Below are positions 11,647 through 25,081 of a DNA stretch of 64,000 nt, piece after piece. The stretch is from positions 1,488,001 through 1,552,000 of the forward strand of contig NW_025963552.1 in the NCBI RefSeq assembly GCF_910591885.1. The letters are read 5' to 3'. This stretch comes from Bombus terrestris (taxonomy: Eukaryota; Arthropoda; Insecta; Hymenoptera; Apidae). The notes beneath the pieces were generated by a model. The model was not told the DNA's origin, did not search any database, and saw nothing but the letters and a program-made list of their open reading frames with translations. Made by a program: the position numbers and the translations under genes. The stretch's first letter is position 1; each line of letters opens with the position of its first letter.

Positions 11647-12487
11647 TTATGTGAAACTAATCACAAACTGTAAACATTTGTCAGCAGGCAATAGGATAAA
11701 GACTTCCGGCTCCTCGGGCTGGTGCGAATGTTTCAATATCCGTATGTGCCAAACCGTTGGATTGTGACACACCTTTACGCGTCTCTCGTTCGCTGCGCTC
11801 GCTCGAAAACTATAGCGTAACCTAAAACCAATCCATCTTGCGTTCATTATTCGATATGGTGGCGACTTATTTCGAATTTGCGAACGTGTCGGATCGTATG
11901 TGAGGTTGGACTAAATTTTTACGAGCGAGCGGAGCGAGCGAGCAACGATCACAATTAGCAAGGTATACATATACCTTATATTGCCTTGCATATATTTCGT
12001 GTTAGTACCTAATTTTGTCAGCCACTTCGGACATCACATTGGACTGTAGTATGTGGAAATAGTACTATTTATGTGAAACTATTCACAAACTGTAAACATT
12101 TGTCAGCAGGCAATAGGATAAAGACTTCCGGCTCCTCGGGCTGGTGCGAATGTTTCAATGTCCGTATGTGCCAAACCGTTGGATTGTGACACACCTTTAC
12201 GCGTCTCTCGTTCGCTGCGCTCGCTCGAAAACTATAGCGTAACCTAAAACCAATCCATCTTGCGTTCATTATTCGATATGGTGGCGACTTATTTCGAATT
12301 TGCGAACGTGTCGGATCGGATGTGAGGTTGGACTAAATTTTTACGAGCGAGCGGAGCGAGCGAGCAACGATCACAATTTGCAAGGTATACATATACCTTG
12401 CAATATGCATATATATCGTGTTAGTACCTAATTTTGTTAGCCACTTCGGACATCACATTGGACTGTAGTATGTGGAAATAGTACTAT
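11647..12487. repeat. Linker monomers before the second 8-mer
   Basis: The two monomers with anchors 11647 and 12069 connect the trimer to the 8-mers. The first has GAAACTAATCAC and TTTCAATATCCG, a pair that recurs at 27186, 30131, 33914, 37278 and 41061. The second matches 4922 and has the CGTTCGCTGCG arm variant. Confidence 0.75.
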
Positions 12488-15426
12488 TTATGTGAAACTA
12501 TTCACAAACTGTAAACATTTGTCAGCAGGCAATAGGATAAATACTTCCGGCTCCTCTGGCTGGTGCGAATGTTTCAATGTCCGTATGTGCCAAACCGTTA
12601 GATTGTGATACACCTTCACGCGTCTCTCGCTCGCTGCGCTCGCTCGAAAACTATAGCCTAACCTAAAACCAATCCCTCTTGCGTTAGTCATTCGATATGA
12701 AGGCGACTTATTTCGAATTTGCGAACGTGTCGGATCGGATGTGAGGTTGGACTAAATTTTTACGAGCGAGCGGAGCGAGCGAGCAACGATCACAATTTGC
12801 AAGGTATACATATACCTTGCAATATGCATATATATCGTGTTAGTACCTAATTTTGTCAGCCACTTCGGACATCACATTGCACTGTAGTATGTCGAAATAG
12901 TACTATTTATGTAAAACTATTCACAAACTGTAAACATTTGTCAGCAGGCAATAGGATAAATACTTCCGGCTCCTCTGGCTGGTGCGAATGTTTCAATGTC
13001 CGTATGTGCCAAACCGTTAGATTGTGATACACCTTCACGCGTCTCTCGCTCGCTGCGCTCGCTCGAAAACTATAGCCTAACCTAAAACCAATCCCTCTTG
13101 CGTTAGTCATTCGATATGAAGGCGACTTATTTCGAATTTGCGAACGTGTCGGATCGGCTGTGAGGTTGGACTAAATTTTTACGAGCGAGCGGAGCGAGCG
13201 AGCAACGATCACAATTTGCAAGGTATACATATACCTTATATTGCCTTGCATATATTTCGTGTTAGTACCTAATTTTGTCAGCCACTTCGGACATCACATT
13301 GGACTGTAGTATGTGGAAATAGTACTATTTATGTGAAACAATTCACAAACTGTAAACAATTGTCAGCAGGCAATAGGATAAAGACTTCCGGCTCCTCGGG
13401 CTGGTGCGAATGTTTCAATGTCAGTATGTGCCAAACCGTTGGATTGTGACACACCTTTACGCGTCTCTCGCTCGCTGCGCTCGCTCGAAAACTATAGCGT
13501 AACCTAAAACCAATCCATCTTGCGTTCATTATTCGATATGGTGGCGACTTATTTCGAATTTGCGAACGTGTCGGATCGGATGTGAGGTTGGACTAAATTA
13601 TTACGAGCGAGCGGAGCGAGCGAGCAACGATCACAATTTGCAAGGTATACATATACCTTGCAATATGCATATATATCGTGTTAGTACCTAATTTTGTTAG
13701 CCACTTCGGACATCACATTGGACTGTAGTATGTGGAAATAGTACTATTTATGTGAAACTATTCACAAACTGTAAACATTTGTCAGCAGGCAATAGGATAA
13801 ATACTTCCGGCTCCTCTGGCTGGTGCGAATGTTTCAATGTCCGTATGTGCCAAACCGTTAGATTGTGATACACCTTCACGCGTCTCTCGCTCGCTGCGCT
13901 CGCTCGAAAACTATAGCCTAACCTAAAACCAATCCCTCTTGCGTTAGTCATTCGATATGAAGGCGACTTATTTCGAATTTGCGAACGTGTCGGATCGGCT
14001 GTGAGGTTGGACTAAATTTTTACGAGCGAGCGGAGCGAGCGAGCAACGATCACAATTTGCAAGGTATACATATACCTTATATTGCCTTGCATATATTTCG
14101 TGTTAGTACCTAATTTTGTCAGCCACTTCGGACATCACATTGGACTGTAGTATGTGGAAATAGTACTATTTATGTGAAACAATTCAGAAACTGTAAACAT
14201 TTGTCAGCAGGCAATAGGATAAAGACTTCCGGCTCCTCGGGCTGGTGCGAATGTTTCAATGTCAGTATGTGCCAAACCGTTGGACTGTGACACACCTTTA
14301 CGCGTCGCTCGCTCGCTGCGCTCGCTCGAAAACTATAGCGTAACCTAAAACCAATCCATCTTGCGTTCATTATTCGATATGGTGGCGACTTATTTCGAAT
14401 TTGCGAACGTGTCGGATCGGATGTGAGGTTGGACTAAATTATTACGAGCGAGCGGAGCGAGCGAGCAACGATCACAATTTGCAAGGTATACATATACCTT
14501 GCAATATGCATATATATCGTGTTAGTACCTAATTTTGTTAGCCACTTCGGACATCACATTGGACTGTAGTATGTGGAAATAGTACTATTTATGTGAAACT
14601 ATTCACAAACTGTAAACATTTGTCAGCAGGCAATAGGATAAATACTTCCGGCTCCTCTGGCTGGTGCGAATGTTTCAATGTCCGTATGTGCCAAACCGTT
14701 AGATTGTGATACACCTTCACGCGTCTCTCGCTCGCTGCGCTCGCTCGAAAACTATTGCCTAACCTAAAACCAATCCCTCTTGCGTTAGTCATTCGATATG
14801 AAGGCGACTTATTTCGAATTTGCGAACGTGTCGGATCGGATGTGAGGTTGGACTAAATCTTTACGAGCGAGCGGAGCGAGCGAGCAACGATCACAATTTG
14901 CAAGGTATACATATACCTTGCAATATGCATATATATCGTGTTAGTACCTAATTTTGTCAGCCACTTCGGACATCACATTGCACTGTAGTATGTCGAAATA
15001 GTACTATTTATGTGAAACTATTCACAAACTGTAAACATTTGTCAGCAGGCTATAGGATAAATACTTCCGGCTCCTCGGGCTGGTGCGAATGTTTCAATGT
15101 CAGTATGTGCCAAACCGTTGGATTGTGACACACCTTTACGCGTCTCTCGCTCGCTGCGCTCGCTCGAAAACTATAGCGTAACCTAAAACCAATCCATCTT
15201 GCGTTCATTATTCGATATGGTGGCGACTTATTTCGAATTTGCGAACGTGTCGGATCGGATGTGAGGTTGGACTAAATTTTTACGAGCGAGCGGAGCGAGC
15301 GAGCATCGATCACAATATGCAAGGTATACATATACCTTGCAATATGCATATATATTGTGTTAGTACCTAATTTCGTCAGCCACTTCGGACATCACATTGC
15401 CCTGTAGTATGTGGAAATAGTACTAT
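12488..15426. repeat. 8-mer higher-order repeat, copy 2 (seven monomers)
   Basis: Anchors 12488, 12907, 13329, 13748, 14170, 14589 and 15008 match the last seven units of the 3358-bp 8-mer that follows. The 14170 monomer has GAAACAATTCAG, also present at 17528 and 21305 but not in the first partial copy (2821), so these three copies are more closely related to each other. Confidence 0.87.
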
Positions 15427-18400
15427 TTATGTGAAACTATTCACAAACTGTAAACATTTGTCAGCAGGCAATAGGATAAATACTTCCGGCTCCTCTGGCT
15501 GGTGCGAATGTTTCAATGTCCGTATGTGCCAAACCGTTAGATTGTGATACACCTTCACGCGTCTCTCGCTCGCTGCGCTCGCTCGAAAACTATAGCCTAA
15601 CCTAAAACCAATCCCTCTTGCGTTAGTCATTCGATATGAAGGCGACTTATTTCGAATTTGCGAACGTGTCGGATCGGATGTGAGGTTGGACTAAATTTTT
15701 ACGAGCGAGCGGAGCGAGCGAGCAACTATCACAATTTGCAAGGTATACATATACCTTGCAATATGCATATATATCGTGTTAGTATCTAATTTTGTTAGCC
15801 ACTTCGGACATCACATTGGACTGTAGTATGTGGAAATAGTACTATTTATGTGAAACTATTCACAAACTGTAAACATTTGTCAGCAGGCAATAGGATAAAT
15901 ACTTCCGGCTCCTCTGGCTGGTGCGAATGTTTCAATGTCCGTATGTGCCAAACCGTTAGATTGTGATACACCTTCACGCGTCTCTCGCTCGCTGCGCTCG
16001 CTCGAAAACTATAGCCTAACCTAAAACCAATCCCTCTTGCGTTAGTCATTCGATATGAAGGCGACTTATTTCGAATTTGCGAACGTGTCGGATCGGATGT
16101 GAGGTTGGACTAAATTTTTACGAGCGAGCGGAGCGAGCGAGCAACGATCACAATTTGCAAGGTATACATATACCTTGCAATATGCATATATATCGTGTTA
16201 GTACCTAATTTTGTCAGCCACTTCGGACATCACATTGCACTGTAGTATGTCGAAATAGTACTATTTATGTGAAACTATTCACAAACTGTAAACATTTGTC
16301 AGCAGGCAATAGGATAAATACTTCCGGCTCCTCTGGCTGGTGCGAATGTTTCAATGTCCGTATGTGCCAAACCGTTAGATTGTGATACACCTTCACGCGT
16401 CTCTCGCTCGCTGCGCTCGCTCGAAAACTATAGCCTAACCTAAAACCAATCCCTCTTGCGTTAGTCATTCGATATGAAGGCGACTTATTTCGAATTTGCG
16501 AACGTGTCGGATCGGCTGTGAGGTTGGACTAAATTTTTACGAGCGAGCGGAGCGAGCGAGCAACGATCACAATTTGCAAGGTATACATATACCTTATATT
16601 GCCTTGCATATATTTCGTGTTAGTACCTAATTTTGTCAGCCACTTCGGACATCACATTGGACTGTAGTATGTGGAAATAGTACTATTTATGTGAAACAAT
16701 TCACAAACTGTAAACAATTGTCAGCAGGCAATAGGATAAAGACTTCCGGCTCCTCGGGCTGGTGCGAATGTTTCAATGTCAGTATGTGCCAAACCGTTGG
16801 ATTGTGACACACCTTTACGCGTCTCTCGCTCGCTGCGCTCGCTCGAAAACTATAGCGTAACCTAAAACCAATCCATCTTGCGTTCATTATTCGATATGGT
16901 GGCGACTTATTTCGAATTTGCGAACGTGTCGGATCGGATGTGAGGTTGGACTAAATTATTACGAGCGAGCGGAGCGAGCGAGCAACGATCACAATTTGCA
17001 AGGTATACATATACCTTGCAATATGCATATATATCGTGTTAGTACCTAATTTTGTTAGCCACTTCGGACATCACATTGGACTGTAGTATGTGGAAATAGT
17101 ACTATTTATGTGAAACTATTCACAAACTGTAAACATTTGTCAGCAGGCAATAGGATAAATACTTCCGGCTCCTCTGGCTGGTGCGAATGTTTCAATGTCC
17201 GTATGTGCCAAACCGTTAGATTGTGATCCACCTTCACGCGTCTCTCGCTCGCTGCGCTCGCTCGAAAACTATAGCCTAACCTAAAACCAATCCCTCTTGC
17301 GTTAGTCATTCGATATGAAGGCGACTTATTTCGAATTTGCGAACGTGTCGGATCGGCTGTGAGGTTGGACTAAATTTTTACGAGCGAGCGGAGCGAGCGA
17401 GCAACGATCACAATTTGCAAGGTATACATATACCTTATATTGCCTTGCATATATTTCGTGTTAGTACCTAATTTTGTCAGCCACTTCGGACATCACATTG
17501 GACTGTAGTATGTGGAAATAGTACTATTTATGTGAAACAATTCAGAAACTGTAAACATTTGTCAGCAGGCAATAGGATAAAGACTTCCGGCTCCTCGGGC
17601 TGGTGCGAATGTTTCAATGTCAGTATGTGCCAAACCGTTGGACTGTGACACACCTTTACGCGTCGCTCGCTCGCTGCGCTCGCTCGAAAACTATAGCGTA
17701 ACCTAAAACCAATCCATCTTGCGTTCATTATTCGATATGGTGGCGACTTATTTCGAATTTGCGAACGTGTCGGATCGGATGTGAGGTTGGACTAAATTAT
17801 TACGAGCGAGCGGAGCGAGCGAGCAACGATCACAATTTGCAAGGTATACATATACCTTGCAATATGCATATATATCGTGTTAGTACCTAATTTTGTTAGC
17901 CACTTCGGACATCACATTGGACTGTAGTATGTGGAAATAGTACTATTTATGTGAAACTATTCACAAACTGTAAACATTTGTCAGCAGGCAATAGGATAAA
18001 TACTTCCGGCTCCTCTGGCTGGTGCGAATGTTTCAATGTCCGTATGTGCCAAACCGTTAGATTGTGATACACCTTCACGCGTCTCTCGCTCGCTGCGCTC
18101 GCTCGAAAACTATTGCCTAACCTAAAACCAATCCCTCTTGCGTTAGTCATTCGATATGAAGGCGACTTATTTCGAATTTGCGAACGTGTCGGATCGGATG
18201 TGAGGTTGGACTAAATCTTTACGAGCGAGCGGAGCGAGCGAGCAACGATCACAATTTGCAAGGTATACATATACCTTGCAATATGCATATATATCGTGTT
18301 AGTACCTAATTTTGTCAGCCACTTCGGACATCACATTGCACTGTAGTATGTCGAAATAGTACTATTTATGTGAAACTATTCACAAACTGTAAACATTTGT

Positions 18401-18784
18401 CAGCAGGCTATAGGATAAATACTTCCGGCTCCTCGGGCTGGTGCGAATGTTTCAATGTCAGTATGTGCCAAACCGTTGGATTGTGACACACCTTTACGCG
18501 TCTCTCGCTCGCTGCGCTCGCTCGAAAACTATAGCGTAACCTAAAACCAATCCATCTTGCGTTCATTATTCGATATGGTGGCGACTTATTTCGAATTTGC
18601 GAACGTGTCGGATCGGATGTGAGGTTGGACTAAATTTTTACGAGCGAGCGGAGCGAGCGAGCAACGATCACAATTTGCAAGGTATACATATACCTTGCAA
18701 TATGCATATATATCGTGTTAGTACCTAATTTTGTCAGCCACTTCGGACATCACATTGCACTGTAGTATGTCGAAATAGTACTAT
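15427..18784. repeat. 8-mer higher-order repeat, complete copy 3 (3358 bp)
   Basis: Eight monomers have anchors 15427, 15846, 16265, 16687, 17106, 17528, 17947 and 18366. The first three belong to the AAATAC/CTCTGGC/TAGCCTAACC subfamily; the rest follow the fixed order of copy 2. Private substitutions are few (for example GTGATCCACC near 17227), which points to recent amplification. Confidence 0.88.
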
Positions 18785-19203
18785 TTATGTGAAACTATTC
18801 ACAAACTGTAAACATTTGTCAGCAGGCTATAGGATAAAGACTTCCGGCTCCTCGGGCTGGTGCGAATGTTTCAATGTCAGTATGTGCCAAACCGTTGGAT
18901 TGTGACACACCTTTACGCGTCTCTCGCTCGCTGCGCTCGCTCGAAAACTATAGCGTAACCTAAAACCAATCCATCTTGCGTTCATTATTCGATATGGTGG
19001 CGACTTATTTCGAATTTGCGAACGTGTCGGATCGGATGTGAGGTTGGACTAAATTTTTACGAGCGAGCGGAGCGAGCGAGCATCGATCACAATATGCAAG
19101 GTATACATATACCTTGCAATATGCATATATATTGTGTTAGTACCTAATTTCGTCAGCCACTTCGGACATCACATTGCCCTGTAGTATGTGGAAATAGTAC
19201 TAT
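18785..19203. repeat. Single extra monomer between two 8-mers
   Basis: Copies 3 and 4 of the 8-mer are offset by 3777 bp (nine monomers) rather than 3358 bp. The extra unit is this GGCTATAGG/AAAGAC monomer, similar to the one at 720. Unequal exchange by exactly one unit explains it. Confidence 0.8.
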
Positions 19204-22200
19204 TTATGTGAAACTATTCACAAACTGTAAACATTTGTCAGCAGGCAATAGGATAAATACTTCCGGCTCCTCTGGCTGGTGCGAATGTTTCAATGTCCGT
19301 ATGTGCCAAACCGTTAGATTGTGATACACCTTCACGCGTCTCTCGCTCGCTGCGCTCGCTCGAAAACTATAGCCTAACCTAAAACCAATCCCTCTTGCGT
19401 TAGTCATTCGATATGAAGGCGACTTATTTCGAATTTGCGAACGTGTCGGATCGGATGTGAGGTTGGACTAAATTTTTACGAGCGAGCGGAGCGAGCGAGC
19501 AACTATCACAATTTGCAAGGTATACATATACCTTGCAATATGCATATATATCGTGTTAGTATCTAATTTTGTTAGCCACTTCGGACATCACATTGGACTG
19601 TAGTATGTGGAAATAGTACTATTTATGTGAAACTATTCACAAACTGTAAACATTTGTCAGCAGGCAATAGGATAAATACTTCCGGCTCCTCTGGCTGGTG
19701 CGAATGTTTCAATGTCCGTATGTGCCAAACCGTTAGATTGTGATACACCTTCACGCGTCTCTCGCTCGCTGCGCTCGCTCGAAAACTATAGCCTAACCTA
19801 AAACCAATCCCTCTTGCGTTAGTCATTCGATATGAAGGCGACTTATTTCGAATTTGCGAACGTGTCGGATCGGATGTGAGGTTGGACTAAATTTTTACGA
19901 GCGAGCGGAGCGAGCGAGCAACGATCACAATTTGCAAGGTATACATATACCTTGCAATATGCATATATATCGTGTTAGTACCTAATTTTGTCAGCCACTT
20001 CGGACATCACATTGCACTGTAGTATGTCGAAATAGTACTATTTATGTGAAACTATTCACAAACTGTAAACATTTGTCAGCAGGCAATAGGATAAATACTT
20101 CCGGCTCCTCTGGCTGGTGCGAATGTTTCAATGTCCGTATGTGCCAAACCGTTAGATTGTGATACACCTTCACGCGTCTCTCGCTCGCTGCGCTCGCTCG
20201 AAAACTATAGCCTAACCTAAAACCAATCCCTCTTGCGTTAGTCATTCGATATGAAGGCGACTTATTTCGAATTTGCGAACGTGTCGGATCGGCTGTGAGG
20301 TTGGACTAAATTTTTACGAGCGAGCGGAGCGAGCGAGCAACGATCACAATTTGCAAGGTATACATATACCTTATATTGCCTTGCATATATTTCGTGTTAG
20401 TACCTAATTTTGTCAGCCACTTCGGACATCACATTGGACTGTAGTATGTGGAAATAGTACTATTTATGTGAAACAATTCACAAACTGTAAACAATTGTCA
20501 GCAGGCAATAGGATAAAGACTTCCGGCTCCTCGGGCTGGTGCGAATGTTTCAATGTCAGTATGTGCCAAACCGTTGGATTGTGACACACCTTTACGCGTC
20601 TCTCGCTCGCTGCGCTCGCTCGAAAACTATAGCGTAACCTAAAACCAATCCATCTTGCGTTCATTATTCGATATGGTGGCGACTTATTTCGAATTTGCGA
20701 ACGTGTCGGATCGGATGTGAGGTTGGACTAAATTATTACGAGCGAGCGGAGCGAGCGAGCAACGATCACAATTTGCAAGGTATACATATACCTTGCAATA
20801 TGCATATATATCGTGTTAGTACCTAATTTTGTTAGCCACTTCGGACATCACATTGGACTGTAGTATGTGGAAATAGTACTATTTATGTGAAACTATTCAC
20901 AAACTGTAAACATTTGTCAGCAGGCAATAGGATAAATACTTCCGGCTCCTCTGGTTGGTGCGAATGTTTCAATGTCCGTATGTGCCAAACCGTTAGATTG
21001 TGATACACCTTCACGCGTCTCTCGCTCGCTGCGCTCGCTCGAAAACTATAGCCTAACCTAAAACCAATCCCTCTTGCGTTAGTCATTCGATATGAAGGCG
21101 ACTTATTTCGAATTTGCGAACGTGTCGGATCGGCTGTGAGGTTGGACTAAATTTTTACGAGCGAGCGGAGCGAGCGAGCAACGATCACAATTTGCAAGGT
21201 ATACATATACCTTATATTGCCTTGCATATATTTCGTGTTAGTACCTAATTTTGTCAGCCACTTCGGACATCACATTGGACTGTAGTATGTGGAAATAGTA
21301 CTATTTATGTGAAACAATTCAGAAACTGTAAACATTTGTCAGCAGGCAATAGGATAAAGACTTCCGGCTCCTCGGGCTGGTGCGAATGTTTCAATGTCAG
21401 TATGTGCCAAACCGTTGGACTGTGACACACCTTTACGCGTCGCTCGCTCGCTGCGCTCGCTCGAAAACTATAGCGTAACCTAAAACCAATCCATCTTGCG
21501 TTCATTATTCGATATGGTGGCGACTTATTTCGAATTTGCGAACGTGTCGGATCGGATGTGAGGTTGGACTAAATTATTACGAGCGAGCGGAGCGAGCGAG
21601 CAACGATCACAATTTGCAAGGTATACATATACCTTGCAATATGCATATATATCGTGTTAGTACCTAATTTTGTTAGCCACTTCGGACATCACATTGGACT
21701 GTAGTATGTGGAAATAGTACTATTTATGTGAAACTATTCACAAACTGTAAACATTTGTCAGCAGGCAATAGGATAAATACTTCCGGCTCCTCTGGCTGGT
21801 GCGAATGTTTCAATGTCCGTATGTGCCAAACCGTTAGATTGTGATACACCTTCACGCGTCTCTCGCTCGCTGCGCTCGCTCGAAAACTATTGCCTAACCT
21901 AAAACCAATCCCTCTTGCGTTAGTCATTCGATATGAAGGCGACTTATTTCGAATTTGCGAACGTGTCGGATCGGATGTGAGGTTGGACTAAATCTTTACG
22001 AGCGAGCGGAGCGAGCGAGCAACGATCACAATTTGCAAGGTATACATATACCTTGCAATATGCATATATATCGTGTTAGTACCTAATTTTGTCAGCCACT
22101 TCGGACATCACATTGCACTGTAGTATGTCGAAATAGTACTATTTATGTGAAACTATTCACAAACTGTAAACATTTGTCAGCAGGCTATAGGATAAATACT

Positions 22201-22561
22201 TCCGGCTCCTCGGGCTGGTGCGAATGTTTCAATGTCAGTATGTGCCAAACCGTTGGATTGTGACACACCTTTACGCGTCTCTCGCTCGCTGCGCTCGCTC
22301 GAAAACTATAGCGTAACCTAAAACCAATCCATCTTGCGTTCATTATTCGATATGGTGGCGACTTATTTCGAATTTGCGAACGTGTCGGATCGGATGTGAG
22401 GTTGGACTAAATTTTTACGAGCGAGCGGTGCGAGCGAGCATCGAGCACAATATGCAAGGTATACATATTCCTTGCAATATGCATATATATCGTGTTAGTA
22501 CCTAATTTCGTCAGCCACTTCGGACATCACATTGCCCTGTAGTATGTGGAAATAGTACTAT
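19204..22561. repeat. 8-mer higher-order repeat, complete copy 4 (3358 bp)
   Basis: Anchors 19204, 19623, 20042, 20464, 20883, 21305, 21724 and 22143 match copy 3 one by one. Shared rare marks include TATATTGTG before the first anchor, and AACTATCAC with TTAGTATC before the second. A private change is TCTGGTTGG near 20952. Confidence 0.88.
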
Positions 22562-24910
22562 TTATGTGAAACTATTCACAAACTGTAAACATTTGTCAGC
22601 AGGCAATATGATAAAGACATCCGGATCCTCGGGCTGGTGCGAATGTTTCAATGTCAGTATGTGCCAAACCGTTGGATTGTGACACACCTTTACGCGTCTC
22701 TCGCTCGCTGCGCTCGCTCGAAAGCTGTAGCCTAACCTAAAACCAATCCATCTTGCGTTCATTATTCGATATGGTGGCGACTTATTTCGAATTTGCGAAC
22801 GTGTCGGATCGGATGTGAGGTTGGACTAAATTTTTACGAGCGAGCGGAGCGAGCGAGCAACGATCACAATTTGCAAGGTATACATATACCTTATATTGCC
22901 TTGCATATATTTCGTGTTAGTACCTAATTTTGTCAGCCACTTCGGACATCACATTGGACTGTAGTATGTGGAAATAGTACTATTTATGTGAAACTATTCA
23001 CAAACTGTAAACATTTGTCAGCAGGCAGTAGGATAAAGACTTCCGGCTCCTCGGGCTGGTGCGAATGTTTCAATGTCCGTATGTGCCAAACCGTTGGATT
23101 GTGACACACCTTTACGCGTCTCTCGTTCGCTGCGCTCGCTCGAAAACTATAGCGTAACCTAAAACCAATCCATCTTGCGTTCATTATTCGATATGGTGGC
23201 GACTTATTTCGAATTTGCGAACGTGTCGGATCGTATGTGAGGTTGGACTAAATTTTTACGAGCGAGCGGAGCGAGCGAGCAACGATCACAATTAGCAAGG
23301 TATACATATACCTTATATTGCCTTGCATATATTTCGTGTTAGTACCTAATTTTGTCAGCCACTTCGGACATCACATTGGACTGTAGTATGTGGAAATAGT
23401 ACTATTTATGTGAAACTATTCACAAACTGTAAACATTTGTCAGCAGGCAATAGGATAAAGACTTCCGGCTCCTCGGGCTGGTGCGAATGTTTCAATGTCC
23501 GTATGTGCCAAACCGTTGGATTGTGACACACCTTTACGCGTCTCTCGTTCGCTGCGCTCGCTCGAAAACTATAGCGTAACCTAAAACCAATCCATCTTGC
23601 GTTCATTATTCGATATGGTGGCGACTTATTTCGAATTTGCGAACGTGTCGGATCGGATGTGAGGTTGGACTAAATTTTTACGAGCGAGCGGAGCGAGCGA
23701 GCAACGATCACAATTTGCAAGGTATACATATACCTTGCAATATGCATATATATCGTGTTAGTACCTAATTTTGTTAGCCACTTCGGACATCACATTGGAC
23801 TGTAGTATGTGGAAATAGTACTATTTATGTGAAACTATTCACAAACTGTAAACATTTGTCAGCAGGCAATAGGATAAATACTTCCGGCTCCTCTGGCTGG
23901 TGCGAATGTTTCAATGTCCGTATGTGCCAAACCGTTAGATTGTGATACACCTTTACGCGTCTCTCGCTCGCTGCGCTCGCTCGAAAACTATAGCCTAACC
24001 TAAAACCAATCCCTCTTGCGTTAGTCATTCGATATGAAGGCGACTTATTTCGAATTTGCGAACGTGTCGGATCGGATGTGAGGTTGGACTAAATTTTTAC
24101 GAGCGAGCGGAGCGAGCGAGCGACGATCACAATTTGCAAGGTATACATATACCTTGCAATATGCATATATATCGTGTTAGTACCTAATTTTGTCAGCCAC
24201 TTCGGACATCACATTGCACTGTAGTATGTCGAAATAGTACTATTTATGTGAAACTATTCACAAACTGTAAACATTTGTCAGCAGGCTATAGGATAAAGAC
24301 TTGCGGCTCCTCGGGCTGGTGCGAATGTTTCAATGTCAGTATGTGCCAAACCGTTGGATTGTGACACACCTTTACGCGTCTCTCGCTCGCTGCGCTCGCT
24401 CGAAAACTATAGCGTAACCTAAAACCAATCCATCTTGCGTTCATTATTCGATATGGTGGCGACTTATTTCGAATTTGCGAACGTGTCGGATCGGATGTGA
24501 GGTTGGACTAAATTTTTACGAGCGAGCGGAGCGAGCGAGCATCGATCACAATATGCAAGGTATACATATACCTTGCAATATGCATATATATCGTGTTAGT
24601 ACCTAATTTCGTCAGCCACTTCGGACATCACATTGCCCTGTAGTATGTGGAAATAGTACTATTTATGTGAAACTATTCACAAACTGTAAACATTTGTCAG
24701 CAGGCAATAGGATAAATACTTCCGGCTCCTCTGGCTGGTGCGAATGTTTCAATGTCCGTATGTGCCAAACCGTTAGATTGTGATACACCTTCACGCGTCT
24801 CTCGCTCGCTGCGCTCGCTCGAAAACTATAGCGTAACCTAAAACCAATCCATCTTGCGTTCATTATTCGATATGGTGGCGACTTATTTCGAATTTGCGAA
24901 CGTGTCGGAT
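19623..24910. repeat. Long-range duplicate of about 1139-6426 (offset 18,484 bp)
   Basis: Thirteen consecutive monomers (19623 to 24663) follow the same subfamily order as 1139 to 6179, at a constant offset of 18,484 bp. The match fails upstream of 1139/19623 (different junction and TTTCGTCAGCC versus TTTTGTTAGCC). It also fails downstream near 6427/24911, where the later copy has CGGATTTGAGG. Scattered differences remain inside, such as the flipped palindrome at 5231 and CATATTCC near 22465. Confidence 0.85.
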
Positions 24911-25081
24911 CGGATTTGAGGTTGGACTAAATTTTTACGAGCGAGCGGAGCGAGCGAGCAACGATCACAATTTGCAAGGTATACATATACCTTGCAATAT
25001 GCATATATATCGTGTTAGTACCTAATTTCGTCAGCCACTTCGGACATCACATTGCCCTGTAGTATGTGGAAATAGTACTAT

